Source of the DNA: Bradyrhizobium sp. SZCCT0148
Lineage (GTDB): Bacteria > Pseudomonadota > Alphaproteobacteria > Rhizobiales > Xanthobacteraceae
Reading direction: 5' to 3'
Assembly: GCF_018129985.1 (NCBI RefSeq)
Contig: NZ_JAFCKT010000002.1
Coordinates: forward strand, 186,001-250,000
Length of the DNA stretch: 64,000 nt
Part shown: positions 16,921-26,271 of the stretch, piece after piece
Layout of the letters: each line of letters begins with the position of its first letter
How positions within the stretch are numbered: position 1 is the stretch's first letter
Position numbers and translations under genes: made by a program
Notes under the pieces: model-generated
Seen by the model: only the letters and a program-made list of their open reading frames with translations
What the model was told of the DNA's origin: nothing
The model's database searches: none

Positions 16921-18369
16921 ATGACGTTCAAGCGTCCCTATGGCGCGGGATTGGCGGCTCTCGCAGTCGGCCTGTTCGCTGCGACCGCAGCCTACGCCGA
17001 GCCAACGGTCAACAAGGGAGACAACGCCTGGATGCTGACATCGACAGTGCTGGTGCTGTTGATGACGATCCCCGGCCTCGCGCTGTTCTACGGCGGTCTC
17101 GTTCGTTCCAAGAACATGCTCTCCGTCCTGATGCAGGTGTTCTACACCGTCTGCGTCGTCACCGTGATCTGGGCCGTGTACGGCTACAGCCTCACCTTCA
17201 CCGGCGGTTCCGACTTCATCGGCGGCTTCTCAAAGGCCTTCATGATGGGCGTTACCACCGACTCGAAGGCCGCGACCTTCTCGGTCGACGCCAACATCTC
17301 GGAGCTCATCTACATGTGCTTCCAGATGACCTTCGCGGCGATCACGCCCGCCCTCATCGTCGGCGCCTTCGCCGAGCGCATGAAGTTCTCGGCGATCGCT
17401 CTGTTCATCCCGCTCTGGGTCACGCTGATCTACTTCCCGATCGCGCACATGGTCTGGTACTGGCAGGGTCCGGACCTCCTCCAGGATGCGGCCAAGGCGC
17501 TCGCTGCTGCCACTGACGCTGCGGCGAAGACCGCGGCCCAGGCCAAGCTCGACGAGCTCAACGCCGACGCCGGCTGGATCTTCAAGAAGGGTGCGATCGA
17601 CTTCGCTGGCGGCACCGTGGTGCACATCAACGCCGGCATCGCAGGCCTCATCGGCGCTCTCCTGATCGGCAAGCGCGTCGGTTACGGCAAGGAGCTGATG
17701 GCTCCGCACTCGCTGACCATGTCGATGATCGGCGCCTCGCTGCTCTGGGTCGGCTGGTTCGGCTTCAACGCCGGCTCCAACCTGGAAGCCAATGGCGGCG
17801 CTGCGCTCGCCATGACCAACTCCTTCGTCGCCACCGCAGCCGCCGCGCTGTCGTGGATGTTCGCGGAGTGGATCATCAAGGGCCATCCGTCGGTGCTCGG
17901 CGTCATCTCCGGCGCTGTCGCGGGCCTCGTGGCCGTCACCCCTGCCGCCGGCTTCTCCGGCGTGATGGGCGCGATCGTCCTCGGCCTGATCGTCGGCGTG
18001 GTCTGCCTGTTCTTCTGCACCGTCGTGAAGAACGCGCTGGGCTACGATGACAGTCTCGACGTGTTCGGCGTGCACTGCGTCGGCGGCATCGTCGGTGCCC
18101 TCGGCACCGGCATTCTCGTCAACCCCGCCCTCGGCGGCGCCGGCGTCATCGACTATACCGCGATCCCGCCGAAGGTCGCGGACTACGACTTCGCAGCGCA
18201 GATGATGTCCCAGATCTGGGGCGTCGGCACCACGCTGGTGTGGTCGGGCATCGGTTCGGCGATCCTCTACAAGGTCGTCGACGTGATCGTTGGTCTGCGC
18301 ACCAATGTCGAGAGCGAGCGTGAAGGTCTCGACATCACCGAGCACACCGAGCGCGCCTACAACATGTAA
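16921..18369 (+). CDS. amtB: Ammonium transporter AmtB (copy 2), with a loop insertion
   Basis: 482 residues: a cleavable signal peptide (LAVGLFAATAAYAEP), then the Amt helices with DNAWMLTSTVLVLLMTIPGL, CFQMTFAAITPALIVGAFAERM and YDDSLDVFGVHCVGGIVGA. Between the helix ending AHMVWYW and DFAGGTVVH it has about 34 more residues than copy 1, an Ala/Lys/Asp-rich stretch (KALAAATDAAAKTAAQAKL) that reads as an amphipathic helix. The C-terminal tail REGLDITEHTERAY is the GlnK-interacting tail. The ATG at 16921 follows aggagtg. A strong intrinsic terminator follows the stop. Confidence 0.93.
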   Translation: MTFKRPYGAGLAALAVGLFAATAAYAEPTVNKGDNAWMLTSTVLVLLMTIPGLALFYGGLVRSKNMLSVLMQVFYTVCVVTVIWAVYGYSLTFTGGSDFIGGFSKAFMMGVTTDSKAATFSVDANISELIYMCFQMTFAAITPALIVGAFAERMKFSAIALFIPLWVTLIYFPIAHMVWYWQGPDLLQDAAKALAAATDAAAKTAAQAKLDELNADAGWIFKKGAIDFAGGTVVHINAGIAGLIGALLIGKRVGYGKELMAPHSLTMSMIGASLLWVGWFGFNAGSNLEANGGAALAMTNSFVATAAAALSWMFAEWIIKGHPSVLGVISGAVAGLVAVTPAAGFSGVMGAIVLGLIVGVVCLFFCTVVKNALGYDDSLDVFGVHCVGGIVGALGTGILVNPALGGAGVIDYTAIPPKVADYDFAAQMMSQIWGVGTTLVWSGIGSAILYKVVDVIVGLRTNVESEREGLDITEHTERAYNM

Positions 18370-18451
18370 GTCTCCTCCCGGGCATGGTCTCCTCGGAGAC
18401 CATGTCCACAACTACGGTTCGGGCACATACCCGGCAATGCCCTGACCGTTG

Positions 18452-18487
18452 AGGGGCTCCAGCGCAAGTTGGAGCCCCTTTCTTTTT
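18452..18487 (+). terminator. Rho-independent terminator after amtB2
   Basis: A 10-bp perfect stem (aggggctcca / tggagcccct) around an 8-base loop, followed by ttctttttgg. It ends the glnK2-amtB2 transcript about 90 bp after the stop codon. Confidence 0.93.
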
Positions 18488-18587
18488 GGCAGGGTTGTTT
18501 TTGAGCTCGCGGCGAAGAAAAGGATTGCCATTCCGTACCGGCAGCGCAGAAATATCGACCACAAGAAGCAACTATCGGGAGGTCGTC

Positions 18588-18992
18588 ATGCGTTTGGAAG
18601 GCGGATGCTATTGCGGCGAAGTGCGCTACGTCGCCGAAGGTGACCCGATGATGCAGGCGCAGTGTCATTGCCGCGAGTGCCAGTACATCTCGGGCGGCGC
18701 GCCCAACACCTTCATCGCGATGCCGGCAGCCGGCTTCAGCTACATCCTCGGACAGCCCAAGCAGTTCACGCGCAAGGACCTCGAACGCGCGGTCACGCGC
18801 GAATTCTGCGCCGAATGCGGCACGCATCTGGTGACCAAGGTTCCGGGCCTGCCCGCAGCGGTCCTCAAGGTCGGCACGCTGGACGAGCCGGAATTGTTCA
18901 AGCCGCAGATGGCGATCTACACCTGCGACATGCAGGAATTTCATGCGATCCCGGCGGGGATGGCGACGTTCGAGAAACTGCCGGGGCGTTGA
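18588..18992 (+). CDS. GFA (glutathione-dependent formaldehyde-activating enzyme-like) zinc protein
   Basis: 134 residues with the cysteine pattern of the GFA/CENP-V family: GGCYCGEVRY at residues 5-14, CHCRECQ near residue 27, and FCAECGTHL near residue 76. These seven cysteines bind zinc. Despite the name, few members have a proven role in formaldehyde metabolism, and I do not assign one. The ATG at 18588 has a cgggaggt ribosome site. Confidence 0.85.
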   Translation: MRLEGGCYCGEVRYVAEGDPMMQAQCHCRECQYISGGAPNTFIAMPAAGFSYILGQPKQFTRKDLERAVTREFCAECGTHLVTKVPGLPAAVLKVGTLDEPELFKPQMAIYTCDMQEFHAIPAGMATFEKLPGR

Positions 18993-19120
18993 AATCAAAT
19001 CGAGCCAGGGGAAGGCGCGCTTCGCTCCCGCAATGCCGGCGGGAAGGTGAAGACCACCCATGCATCCTGTTGGCATCCGTCCCCATTATTCCTGCTCTGG
19101 ACGGAGGCGGCAGCCGATGG

Positions 19121-19135
19121 TTAATCGCGTCTTAA
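19121..19135 (+). promoter_or_regulatory. CtrA-type binding site upstream of the aminotransferase-ftsK genes
   Basis: TTAA-tcgcgtc-TTAA is a perfect match to the alphaproteobacterial CtrA recognition sequence TTAA-N7-TTAA and is followed by CC. It lies 84 bp before the proposed start of the aminotransferase gene, which leads into ftsK. CtrA controls cell-cycle and division genes in this class. Confidence 0.6.
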
Positions 19136-19218
19136 CCTCGCCCTATCTATGGTGAACTGAACCGCTTCCCGCCGGGGCCTTCGCGCGACCGGCTGTTCCA
19201 CGAGTGCTGGCGCCCAGA

Positions 19219-20433
19219 ATGGTCATGACCGCTTCAAACCTTGCGCCACAGGCCAGTGGAAGCTCCAACAACGAACGCTCGCCCTTCGTCCGGCTGAACG
19301 AGCTGCTGGCGCCGCATCAACCCGGCAAGCCCCTGATTTCGCTCGCGGTCGGCGAGCCCCAGCATCCCGTGCCCGATTTCGTCGGCCCGGTGCTGGCCAA
19401 GCACATCGCCGATTTCGGCCGCTACCCGATGAACCAGGGCACCGAGCCCTTCCGCCAGGCCGCGAGCGCCTGGCTGTCGTCCCGCTTCAGGTTGCCGCGA
19501 GCGCTCGACCCCAGGAGCGAAATTCTCGTCCTCAATGGCAGCCGGGAAGGGCTGTTTCTCGCCGCGATTGCGGCCGCGCGTTATGTCGGCCCGCGTCCGG
19601 GCAAGCCGGCCATCCTGATGCCGAATCCATTCTACCCGGTCTATGGCGCAGGTGCCGGCGCCGCGGCCTGCGAACCGGTCTATCTGCCGACCACGGTCGA
19701 CAACGGCTTCCTGCCCGATCTCGACGCCATCGACGAGGCGACGCTGGCCCGCACGGTGGCGTTCTATCTGGCCTCGCCGGCCAATCCGCAGGGCTCGGTC
19801 GCCTCGCGCGACTACTTCAAGCGCCTGAAGGGCCTCGCCGACCGCTACGGCTTCATGATCCTCAGCGACGAGTGCTATTCGGAGATCTATACCCGCGAAG
19901 CGCCCGGCAGCGCGCTGGAATGCGCCGGCCCCGATTTCACCCGCGTGGCCGCATTCCAGTCGCTGTCGAAGCGCTCGAACCTTCCGGGCCTGCGCGTCGG
20001 CTTTGCCGCCGGCGACAAGACGTTCATCGGCATGTTCCTGGAGCTGCGCAACATCGCCGCGCCGCAGGTGCCGGTGCCGCTGCAGCACGTCGCGACCTTT
20101 GCTTACGGCGACGAAGCGCATGTCGAGGAGAACCGCAGGCTCTACCGGATCAAGTTCGATCTCGCCGACCAGATCATCGGCAACCGTTACGGCTACCGCC
20201 GGCCCGACGCCGGCTTCTGCGTCTGGCTCAACACGTCCGAGATCGGCGACGACGTGTCGGTGTGTCTGAAATTGTTCAAGGAAGCAGGCGTGCGCGTGGT
20301 GCCCGGCAGTTTTCTGGCGCGGCAACAGCCCGATGGCTTCAATCCCGGCGCAGGCTACATTCGCCTGGCGCTGGTGCAGGATGGCGAGACCACGGCGCAG
20401 GCGCTGCACCGGTTGGTCGAGACTCTGGGTTAG
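19219..20433 (+). CDS. PLP-dependent class I/II aminotransferase (DapC-like)
   Basis: About 404 residues with the fold-type I pattern: PLISLAVGEPQHPVPDFV, the cofactor loop SREGLFLAA, NPFYPVYG, SPANPQGSVASRDYF, LSDECYSEIY, and SLSKRSNLPGLRVGFAAG with the PLP lysine near residue 258. The sequence resembles succinyldiaminopimelate aminotransferases (DapC) used in lysine and peptidoglycan precursor synthesis. That fits its place next to ftsK, but related transaminases cannot be excluded. Three in-frame starts lie close together (19204 GTG, 19219 ATG, 19225 ATG) with no strong ribosome site; I took 19219. ftsK begins 9 bp after its stop. Confidence 0.8.
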   Translation: MVMTASNLAPQASGSSNNERSPFVRLNELLAPHQPGKPLISLAVGEPQHPVPDFVGPVLAKHIADFGRYPMNQGTEPFRQAASAWLSSRFRLPRALDPRSEILVLNGSREGLFLAAIAAARYVGPRPGKPAILMPNPFYPVYGAGAGAAACEPVYLPTTVDNGFLPDLDAIDEATLARTVAFYLASPANPQGSVASRDYFKRLKGLADRYGFMILSDECYSEIYTREAPGSALECAGPDFTRVAAFQSLSKRSNLPGLRVGFAAGDKTFIGMFLELRNIAAPQVPVPLQHVATFAYGDEAHVEENRRLYRIKFDLADQIIGNRYGYRRPDAGFCVWLNTSEIGDDVSVCLKLFKEAGVRVVPGSFLARQQPDGFNPGAGYIRLALVQDGETTAQALHRLVETLG

Positions 20434-20442
20434 GCGGGGCCC

Positions 20443-22923
20443 ATGAGCATGTCGGCAATCGAACGTGTCATTCCACTGGTCGGCCATCTGCCGCCCTCGA
20501 TCCGCGAGGGGCTGGCGCGGCGCGTGCGCGAGCTCTCCGGCTTCGGCCTGATCGCGTTATCCGGCGTCGCCTCGGCAGCGCTGATGACTTGGTCGGTGCA
20601 AGACCCCAGCCTGAGCCACGCAACCTCAAGGCCGATCCGCAACATCCTCGGTTATGCCGGTGCGATCGGCGCCGACCTTGCCATGCAGATCCTCGGGCTC
20701 GGCGCCATCATGCTGGTCCTGACCGTCGCGGTCTGGGGCTGGCGCATGATGACCCACCGGCCGTTCGACCGCGAGGCGCTGCGGCTCGGCTGCTGGATTC
20801 TCTGCACGGTGATCGCGGCAGGCTTCGTCAGTTGCTGGCCGCATGGCGGCGCGTGGCCGCTGCCGACCGGCCTCGGCGGCGTGGTCGGCGATGCGCTCGT
20901 GCGCGCGCCCGCAGTGATTTTCGGGCCGGCCGGTACGATCTATCGCATCGTGCTGGGAACGATCCTGTTCGCCGCGATGGCCGCGACCTTCCTGATCGCA
21001 TGCGGTCTTGGCGCACGCGAGCACGACGACGAGCTTTCGGAGATCGAGGACGACGACAAGCCGCTCGACGAGGACGAGGAGAACGATCGCGGCTCGGTGT
21101 CGCTGGGCTGGCTGTTCCACGCGCTGATGAGCACGAAGGCGCGGCTGATCTGGCTGTGCGGTGCCGCCTACCGCTCGCTGGTCTCGAGCGGCCCGAAGAC
21201 CAAGGGCGCCGCGTTCAGCCGCCAGGAGCCGAATCTCGGCGGCGGCCGCGCCGCACCGTCGATCTCGCCGCAGTCCGAGGACGAGGATTACGAGAACCAG
21301 CACGAAGAAGAGGACGACGAGGAGGAGGAAGAAGAGCAGCCCGCCGCCCGCGCCCCGCGCAAGAAGGCCGCGCCGAAGACCCCCGCCAAGAAGTCCTCCG
21401 ACAAGTTCGAGCTTCCATCCGTCTCTGTGCTGGCCGCGCCCAAGGCCGGCGATCGCCAGCCGCTCAGCAAGACCGAGCTCGAAGCCAATTCGCGTTCGCT
21501 CGAAGGCGTGCTGCAGGATTTCGGCGTGCGCGGCGAGATCGTCAAAGCCAATCCGGGCCCCGTCGTCACGCTGTACGAGCTCGAGCCCGCGCCCGGCATC
21601 AAATCGTCGCGCGTGATCGGACTTGCCGACGACATCGCCCGTTCGATGAGCGCGCTGTCGGCGCGCGTCGCCGTCGTGCCCGGCCGCAACGCCATCGGCA
21701 TCGAGTTGCCGAACGCACATCGCGAAAAGGTCTATCTGCGCGAGTTGCTGATCGCCAAGGAAACCGTCGACACGGTGGCAAAGCTGCCGCTCTGCCTCGG
21801 CAAGACGATCGGCGGCGACCCCGTCATCATCGACCTCGCGCGCACGCCGCACATGCTGATCGCCGGCACCACCGGCTCCGGCAAATCGGTCGCCATCAAC
21901 ACCATGATCCTCAGCCTGGTCTACCGGCTGCGCCCGGACCAGTGCCGCCTGATCATGGTCGATCCCAAGATGCTCGAACTCTCCGTCTATGACGGCATTC
22001 CCCATCTGCTCACGCCCGTCGTGACCGACCCGAAGAAGGCGGTGGTCGCGCTGAAATGGGCCGTGCGCGAGATGGAGGAGCGTTACAAGAACATGGCCAA
22101 GCTCGGTGTGCGCAACATCGACGGCTACAACACCCGCCTGCTCGAACTCAAAGCCAAGGGCGAAGAGCCGACGCGCACGGTGCATACCGGCTTCGACAAG
22201 GAAACCGGCAAGGCAATCTACGAGGAAGAGAAGCTCTCGCTCGATCCGCTGCCCTACATCGTCATCATCGTCGACGAAATGGCCGACCTGATGATGGTTG
22301 CCGGCAAGGACATCGAAGGCGCTGTCCAGCGTCTCGCGCAGATGGCCCGCGCGGCCGGCCTGCACGTCATCCTCGCCACGCAGCGTCCGTCGGTCGACGT
22401 CATCACCGGCACCATCAAGGCGAACTTCCCCACCCGCATCGCCTTCCAGGTCACGTCCAAGATCGATAGCCGGACCATTCTGGGCGAGATGGGCGCGGAG
22501 CAGCTGCTCGGCCAGGGCGACATGCTCTACATGGCCGGTGGCGGCCGCATCAGCCGCGTGCACGGACCCTTCGCCTCCGACGATGAAGTCGAGAAGGTGG
22601 TGCGCCACCTCAAGACGCAGGGCCAGCCCGAGTATCTCGAAGCCGTTACCGCCGAGGAGCCGGCCGAAGACGAGGACGGCGGCGCCGTGTTCGATGCCAG
22701 CGGCATGGGCGCGGATGGCGGCGGCGATTTGTTCCAGCAGGCCGTCGCGATCGTCAAACGCGACCGCAAGGCCTCGACCAGCTACATCCAGCGCCGCCTG
22801 CAGATCGGCTATAACCGCGCCGCATCGCTGATGGAGCGCATGGAACTGGAAGGTATCGTCGGACCTGCCAACCATGCGGGCAAGCGCGAGATTTTGGTCG
22901 AGGAAGAAGACAGCCATATGTGA
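20443..22923 (+). CDS. ftsK: DNA translocase FtsK
   Basis: 826 residues, normal for alphaproteobacterial FtsK. Four membrane helices span about residues 25-185. A strongly acidic linker follows (runs of Glu/Asp near residues 280-300), then a Lys/Pro-rich segment. The motor begins near residue 340; its Walker A GTTGSGKS is near residue 477, and Walker B with [12 protein letters not shown] is near residue 605. The C-terminal winged-helix gamma domain ([25 protein letters not shown]) reads KOPS sequences. It pumps DNA through the division septum and activates dif recombination. The aminotransferase gene lies 9 bp upstream; an upstream CtrA-type site suggests cell-cycle control. Confidence 0.97.
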   Translation: MSMSAIERVIPLVGHLPPSIREGLARRVRELSGFGLIALSGVASAALMTWSVQDPSLSHATSRPIRNILGYAGAIGADLAMQILGLGAIMLVLTVAVWGWRMMTHRPFDREALRLGCWILCTVIAAGFVSCWPHGGAWPLPTGLGGVVGDALVRAPAVIFGPAGTIYRIVLGTILFAAMAATFLIACGLGAREHDDELSEIEDDDKPLDEDEENDRGSVSLGWLFHALMSTKARLIWLCGAAYRSLVSSGPKTKGAAFSRQEPNLGGGRAAPSISPQSEDEDYENQHEEEDDEEEEEEQPAARAPRKKAAPKTPAKKSSDKFELPSVSVLAAPKAGDRQPLSKTELEANSRSLEGVLQDFGVRGEIVKANPGPVVTLYELEPAPGIKSSRVIGLADDIARSMSALSARVAVVPGRNAIGIELPNAHREKVYLRELLIAKETVDTVAKLPLCLGKTIGGDPVIIDLARTPHMLIAGTTGSGKSVAINTMILSLVYRLRPDQCRLIMVDPKMLELSVYDGIPHLLTPVVTDPKKAVVALKWAVREMEERYKNMAKLGVRNIDGYNTRLLELKAKGEEPTRTVHTGFDKETGKAIYEEEKLSLDPLPYIVIIVDEMADLMMVAGKDIEGAVQRLAQMARAAGLHVILATQRPSVDVITGTIKANFPTRIAFQVTSKIDSRTILGEMGAEQLLGQGDMLYMAGGGRISRVHGPFASDDEVEKVVRHLKTQGQPEYLEAVTAEEPAEDEDGGAVFDASGMGADGGGDLFQQAVAIVKRDRKASTSYIQRRLQIGYNRAASLMERMELEGIVGPANHAGKREILVEEEDSHM

Positions 22924-23017
22924 GGCGGGAGCCTCGAGACATCATTTCACGCGAAATCGTTATCTGCTTTTGCCCGAAATCACGCTAAAAGACGCCCAGC
23001 CACGTTAGGACGACGCG

Positions 23018-23827
23018 TTGATCAGACATTTGAACATTCGATTCGCCGCCACCATCGCTGCGCGAAGCGCGCGCGTGGCCGGCGTGCTTCTCGTCACCGC
23101 CGCGATGGTGACCGCATCGTCATTCGCGCAGAACGTGCCGGTGCCGAAACCCGCGCCGAAGGGCCGCGATGGTGGAGCCTCCGGCGGCCCGGCCGTCACA
23201 GGGGCGACCCAGACACCGCCGAATCCGGTCATTCCGGATCCGCGCCGCAACGTGCCGAGCAGCATCTTCCAGACCTTCGATGCCAACCAGAAGGCGCAGG
23301 CGGCCAAGGTCAGTGCCTACCTGTCGTCGCTGTCGACGCTGGTCGGGAATTTCGTCCAGGTCGGTCCCGACGGCAGCAAGACGCAAGGCGATTTCTACAT
23401 CCAGAAACCGGGCAAGGTGCGGTTCGAATACAACGCGCCGAGCCCGATCGACATCGTCGCCGATGGATCTTCACTGGTGGTGCGCGACCGCAAGCTCGCG
23501 ACCCAGGACGTCTATCCGCTGTCGCAGACGCCGCTGCGCTTCCTGCTGTCGGATCGCATCGACCTCATGAAGGACACCAACGTCGTCAACGTCTCGGCCG
23601 ACGACGTTTTCATCAGCGTCACCATCGAGGAGAAGCAGGCACTGGTCGGCACCAGCCGGCTGCTGCTGATGTTCGGCGCCAAGGACGGCCAGTTGAAGCA
23701 GTGGACCGTCACCGATCCGCAGGGCTACGACACCACGATCGCCGTCTACAATCTGGACTCGAGCAAGAAGCTCGATCCGGGCATGTTCAAGATCGATTTC
23801 ACCAATTACGGCCCGGCGCCGGGCTAA
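23018..23827 (+). CDS. lolA: Outer-membrane lipoprotein carrier protein LolA
   Basis: 269 residues: a signal region (VAGVLLVTAAMVTASSFAQN), a Pro/Gly-rich linker, then the LolA unclosed beta-barrel from about residue 90: VGNFVQVGPDGSKTQGDFYIQKPGKVRFEYNAP, VVRDRKLATQDVYPLSQTPLRFLL, and LKQWTVTDPQGYDTTIAVYNL. It ferries lipoproteins through the periplasm from LolCDE to the outer membrane. The start appears to be the TTG at 23018, with tagga 11 bases upstream; no ATG fits the signal peptide as well. The linker before the barrel is longer than in enterobacterial LolA. It follows ftsK, a common order. Confidence 0.9.
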   Translation: MIRHLNIRFAATIAARSARVAGVLLVTAAMVTASSFAQNVPVPKPAPKGRDGGASGGPAVTGATQTPPNPVIPDPRRNVPSSIFQTFDANQKAQAAKVSAYLSSLSTLVGNFVQVGPDGSKTQGDFYIQKPGKVRFEYNAPSPIDIVADGSSLVVRDRKLATQDVYPLSQTPLRFLLSDRIDLMKDTNVVNVSADDVFISVTIEEKQALVGTSRLLLMFGAKDGQLKQWTVTDPQGYDTTIAVYNLDSSKKLDPGMFKIDFTNYGPAPG

Positions 23828-24026
23828 GGGCTCGTGTCCCGCCCGCGGCGCTGAGCCGTGACACAGAGGGCCGCGAGATGGGCCCCAGCTCTGCAGCGCG
23901 TCCCTTCGTGCCGCGCGGCGTGCGGAGGCTCGAGAGAATTCGTCCCTACATTGATAGCTAAAAGGCGGTGGGCACGGCGCTTTGCGCCTTTGCCCCCCTA
24001 TAGGAGCTTGCTAAGACGCATCCCTC

Positions 24027-24842
24027 ATGCGTTTTTCCCTGACAACCTGGAACATCAATTCGGTGCGGCTGCGCATCGATCTGGTCGCGAAGTTTCTCAA
24101 GAGCGCGCGGCCGGACGTGCTGTGCCTGCAGGAGACCAAGTGCATCGACGATGCGTTTCCGCTGAAGCGCTTCAAGCGGCTCGGCTACGAGCACGTCGCG
24201 CTGAACGGGCAGAAGGGCTATCACGGCGTCGCCATCGTCTCGAAGATTCCGTTCGAATCGACCGATATGCGCACCTTCTGCGACAAGGTGGATTCGCGTC
24301 ACATCTCGGTCTCGTTCGGCGAGAAGGCCAATATTGCAAAGCCGCTGGTGGTGCATAATTTCTATGTCCCCGCGGGCGGCGACATTCCCGATCCCGCGCT
24401 GAACGAGAAGTTCGATCACAAGCTCCGTTTCCTCGACGAAATGAAGGCGTGCGAGCCGCTGCATCCGCGCGGCGAGGACCGCCACATCCTGGTCGGTGAT
24501 CTCAACGTCGCCCCGCACGAGAACGACGTGTGGTCGCACAAGCAGCTTCTGAAGGTGGTCTCGCACACGCCGGTCGAAACCGAGAAGTTGAAGGCGGCGC
24601 TCGAAGCCGGCGAATGGGTCGACGTCGCACGCGACCGGATTCCGATGTCGGAGAAAGTCTACACGTGGTGGAGCTACCGCTCCGCCGACTGGACCGTCGG
24701 CGATCGCGGCCGCAGGCTCGACCACATCTGGGTCTCGCGCGCGTTGAAAGACGCGGTCAGCGATTTCAGGATCCTGCGCGACGCGCGGAGCTGGGAGCGG
24801 CCGTCGGACCACGTGCCTGTCACGGTGACGCTGGAGGTTTAG
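24027..24842 (+). CDS. xthA: Exodeoxyribonuclease III
   Basis: 271 residues of the EEP nuclease family: TTWNINSVRLRI at the start, LCLQETKCID with the catalytic metal-binding Glu near residue 37, GDLNVAPHENDVW near residue 155, and the C-terminal WERPSDHVPVTVTL with the catalytic His. It cuts abasic sites in base-excision repair and degrades 3' ends of duplex DNA. It converges with the cNMP-binding gene downstream across a palindrome. Confidence 0.93.
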   Translation: MRFSLTTWNINSVRLRIDLVAKFLKSARPDVLCLQETKCIDDAFPLKRFKRLGYEHVALNGQKGYHGVAIVSKIPFESTDMRTFCDKVDSRHISVSFGEKANIAKPLVVHNFYVPAGGDIPDPALNEKFDHKLRFLDEMKACEPLHPRGEDRHILVGDLNVAPHENDVWSHKQLLKVVSHTPVETEKLKAALEAGEWVDVARDRIPMSEKVYTWWSYRSADWTVGDRGRRLDHIWVSRALKDAVSDFRILRDARSWERPSDHVPVTVTLEV

Positions 24843-24848
24843 TCTCCG

Positions 24849-24890
24849 TCGTCATTTCCGGCGCAGGCGTAGCGCGAACCCGGAATGACG
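24849..24890. repeat. Palindrome between convergent genes
   Basis: The arms gtcatttccgg and ccggaatgac flank an 18-base loop. It fills the gap between xthA and the convergent cNMP-binding gene, and could act as a terminator in both directions although it lacks T-runs. It is related to 34660-34701. Confidence 0.6.
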
Positions 24891-24905
24891 GACGGAAGGA
24901 GCTGG

Positions 24906-25349
24906 CTACGACGTCAGCTTCGCGCCCGCCATCAGGATGTCGCTGGCAATCTGGCTGGAGCGGACCGCGAATTCATCGCGCAGCCGGATCGCAGCCGCCG
25001 GATCGCTTTCGAGCACGCGTTGGAACAGGCTGCGCGCGACACGGATGACGGAGGAATGCTCCAGCGCGATCGCGCTCGAGGGCCGCTTCATCGGCACCAC
25101 CAGCGCGAGCTCGCCGATCAGCGCGCCGGGACCCGCGATCATCTCGGCGCCGGCGCCGTCATCGACCCGGAAGGCGCCGCGCTGGACCACGAAGCCGGCA
25201 TCGGCGTCATCGCCGAGATTGAACAGGGTGTCGCCGCGGACGAAGTTGCGCTGCTCGGAGCCGATCGCCAGCATGCGCAACGAGGCGTCTCCCAACAGGC
25301 GCAGTGTCGGGACTCGCTCGAGAAGCGCTACGTCGTCGTCGATTGACAT
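24906..25349 (-). CDS. Single-domain cyclic nucleotide-binding protein
   Basis: 147 residues, all one Crp-type cNMP-binding beta-roll: FVRGDTLFNLGDDADAGFVVQRGAFRVD, then the phosphate-binding-cassette region PGALIGELALVVPMKRPSSAIALEHSSV. The cassette has GELAL and an Arg, the residues that hold the cyclic phosphate. There is no helix-turn-helix, so it is not a Crp-type regulator. It probably signals by binding a partner. It lies 58 bp downstream of a response-regulator gene on the same strand. Confidence 0.8.
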   Translation of the reverse strand: MSIDDDVALLERVPTLRLLGDASLRMLAIGSEQRNFVRGDTLFNLGDDADAGFVVQRGAFRVDDGAGAEMIAGPGALIGELALVVPMKRPSSAIALEHSSVIRVARSLFQRVLESDPAAAIRLRDEFAVRSSQIASDILMAGAKLTS

Positions 25350-25407
25350 TCAGATCCGAGGCTCAAGGGCATGCGATCTAAAACGATTCGCACGCCCTTC
25401 GAGCGTA

Positions 25408-26094
25408 TCACGGCACCAGCTTGTAGCCACCGGCTTCCGTGACCAGGATTTCCGGATTGGCGGCGTCCTTCTCGATCTTTTGGCGAAGACGGTAGATGTG
25501 GGTTTCCAGCGTGTGGGTGGTGACGCCGGAATTATAGCCCCAGACCTCCTGGAGAAGGGTCTCGCGCGAGACCGGCATCTGGCCGGCGCGGTAGAGGAAG
25601 CGGAGGATCGCAGTCTCCTTCTCCGTGAGCCGCACCTTGCGCGCATTGGCGGCGGTGAGCATCTTGGAGCCGGGCCGGAAGGAGTAGGGGCCGACCGAGA
25701 ACACCGCGTCCTCGCTGGCCTCGTGCTGGCGCAGCTGGGCGCGGATGCGGGCCAGCAGGACGGCGAAACGGAAGGGCTTTGCCACATAGTCGTTGGCGCC
25801 GGATTCGAGCCCCAAAATCGTGTCGGAATCAGTGTCGTGCCCGGTCAGCATGATGATCGGGGCCTTGAAGCCGCCTTTGCGCAGGGAGCGGACCACCTCG
25901 CGGCCGTCGGTGTCGGGCAGGCCGACATCCATCAGGACCAGATCGGGGGAATTGGCCTTTGCGGCGCTGGCGCCCTTGGCGCCAGTATCGACGGCGGAGG
26001 CTTCGAATTCTTCGTGCAGCGATAATTGCTCCACCAACGTATCGCGCAGATCGGTATCGTCATCCACGATGAGGATCTTGCGGGCATTGGCCAT
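25408..26094 (-). CDS. OmpR-family response regulator, CenR-like
   Basis: 228 residues: a receiver domain (residues 1-120) with the acidic pair in ILIVDDDTDLRD, the phosphorylation site in LVLMDVGLPDTDG (about residue 54) and the conserved Lys in ANDYVAKPF. An OmpR/PhoB winged helix follows: RKVRLTEKETAILRFLYRAGQMPVSRETLLQEVWGYNSGVTTHTLETHIYRLRQKI. No histidine kinase is adjacent. The overall sequence recalls CenR, the essential envelope regulator of Caulobacter and Rhodobacter, and the divergent L,D-transpeptidase gene fits an envelope role. The CenR match is from memory of the family and needs an alignment. Confidence 0.8.
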   Translation of the reverse strand: MANARKILIVDDDTDLRDTLVEQLSLHEEFEASAVDTGAKGASAAKANSPDLVLMDVGLPDTDGREVVRSLRKGGFKAPIIMLTGHDTDSDTILGLESGANDYVAKPFRFAVLLARIRAQLRQHEASEDAVFSVGPYSFRPGSKMLTAANARKVRLTEKETAILRFLYRAGQMPVSRETLLQEVWGYNSGVTTHTLETHIYRLRQKIEKDAANPEILVTEAGGYKLVP

Positions 26095-26271
26095 AGGGGG
26101 TCATCCTTTTAGAGTCCGACTCGGCGCGCATGCATGCTGCACCCAATCGGGAGGGGAAGTTTAGGTCGCCGTTATTATTGTTATTCGTGTTGAAGTAGTG
26201 GGCTGTTACCGATTCACAAGCCGGAAGCACTCTAACTCAGAATAGCAGGCCGGTCCGATGAATGTCCTGTA

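Noticed and set aside
20626..22917. 763-codon open frame opposite ftsK
   Set aside because: Shadow of ftsK; low-complexity Asp/Gly/Arg/Leu-rich translation with no domain.
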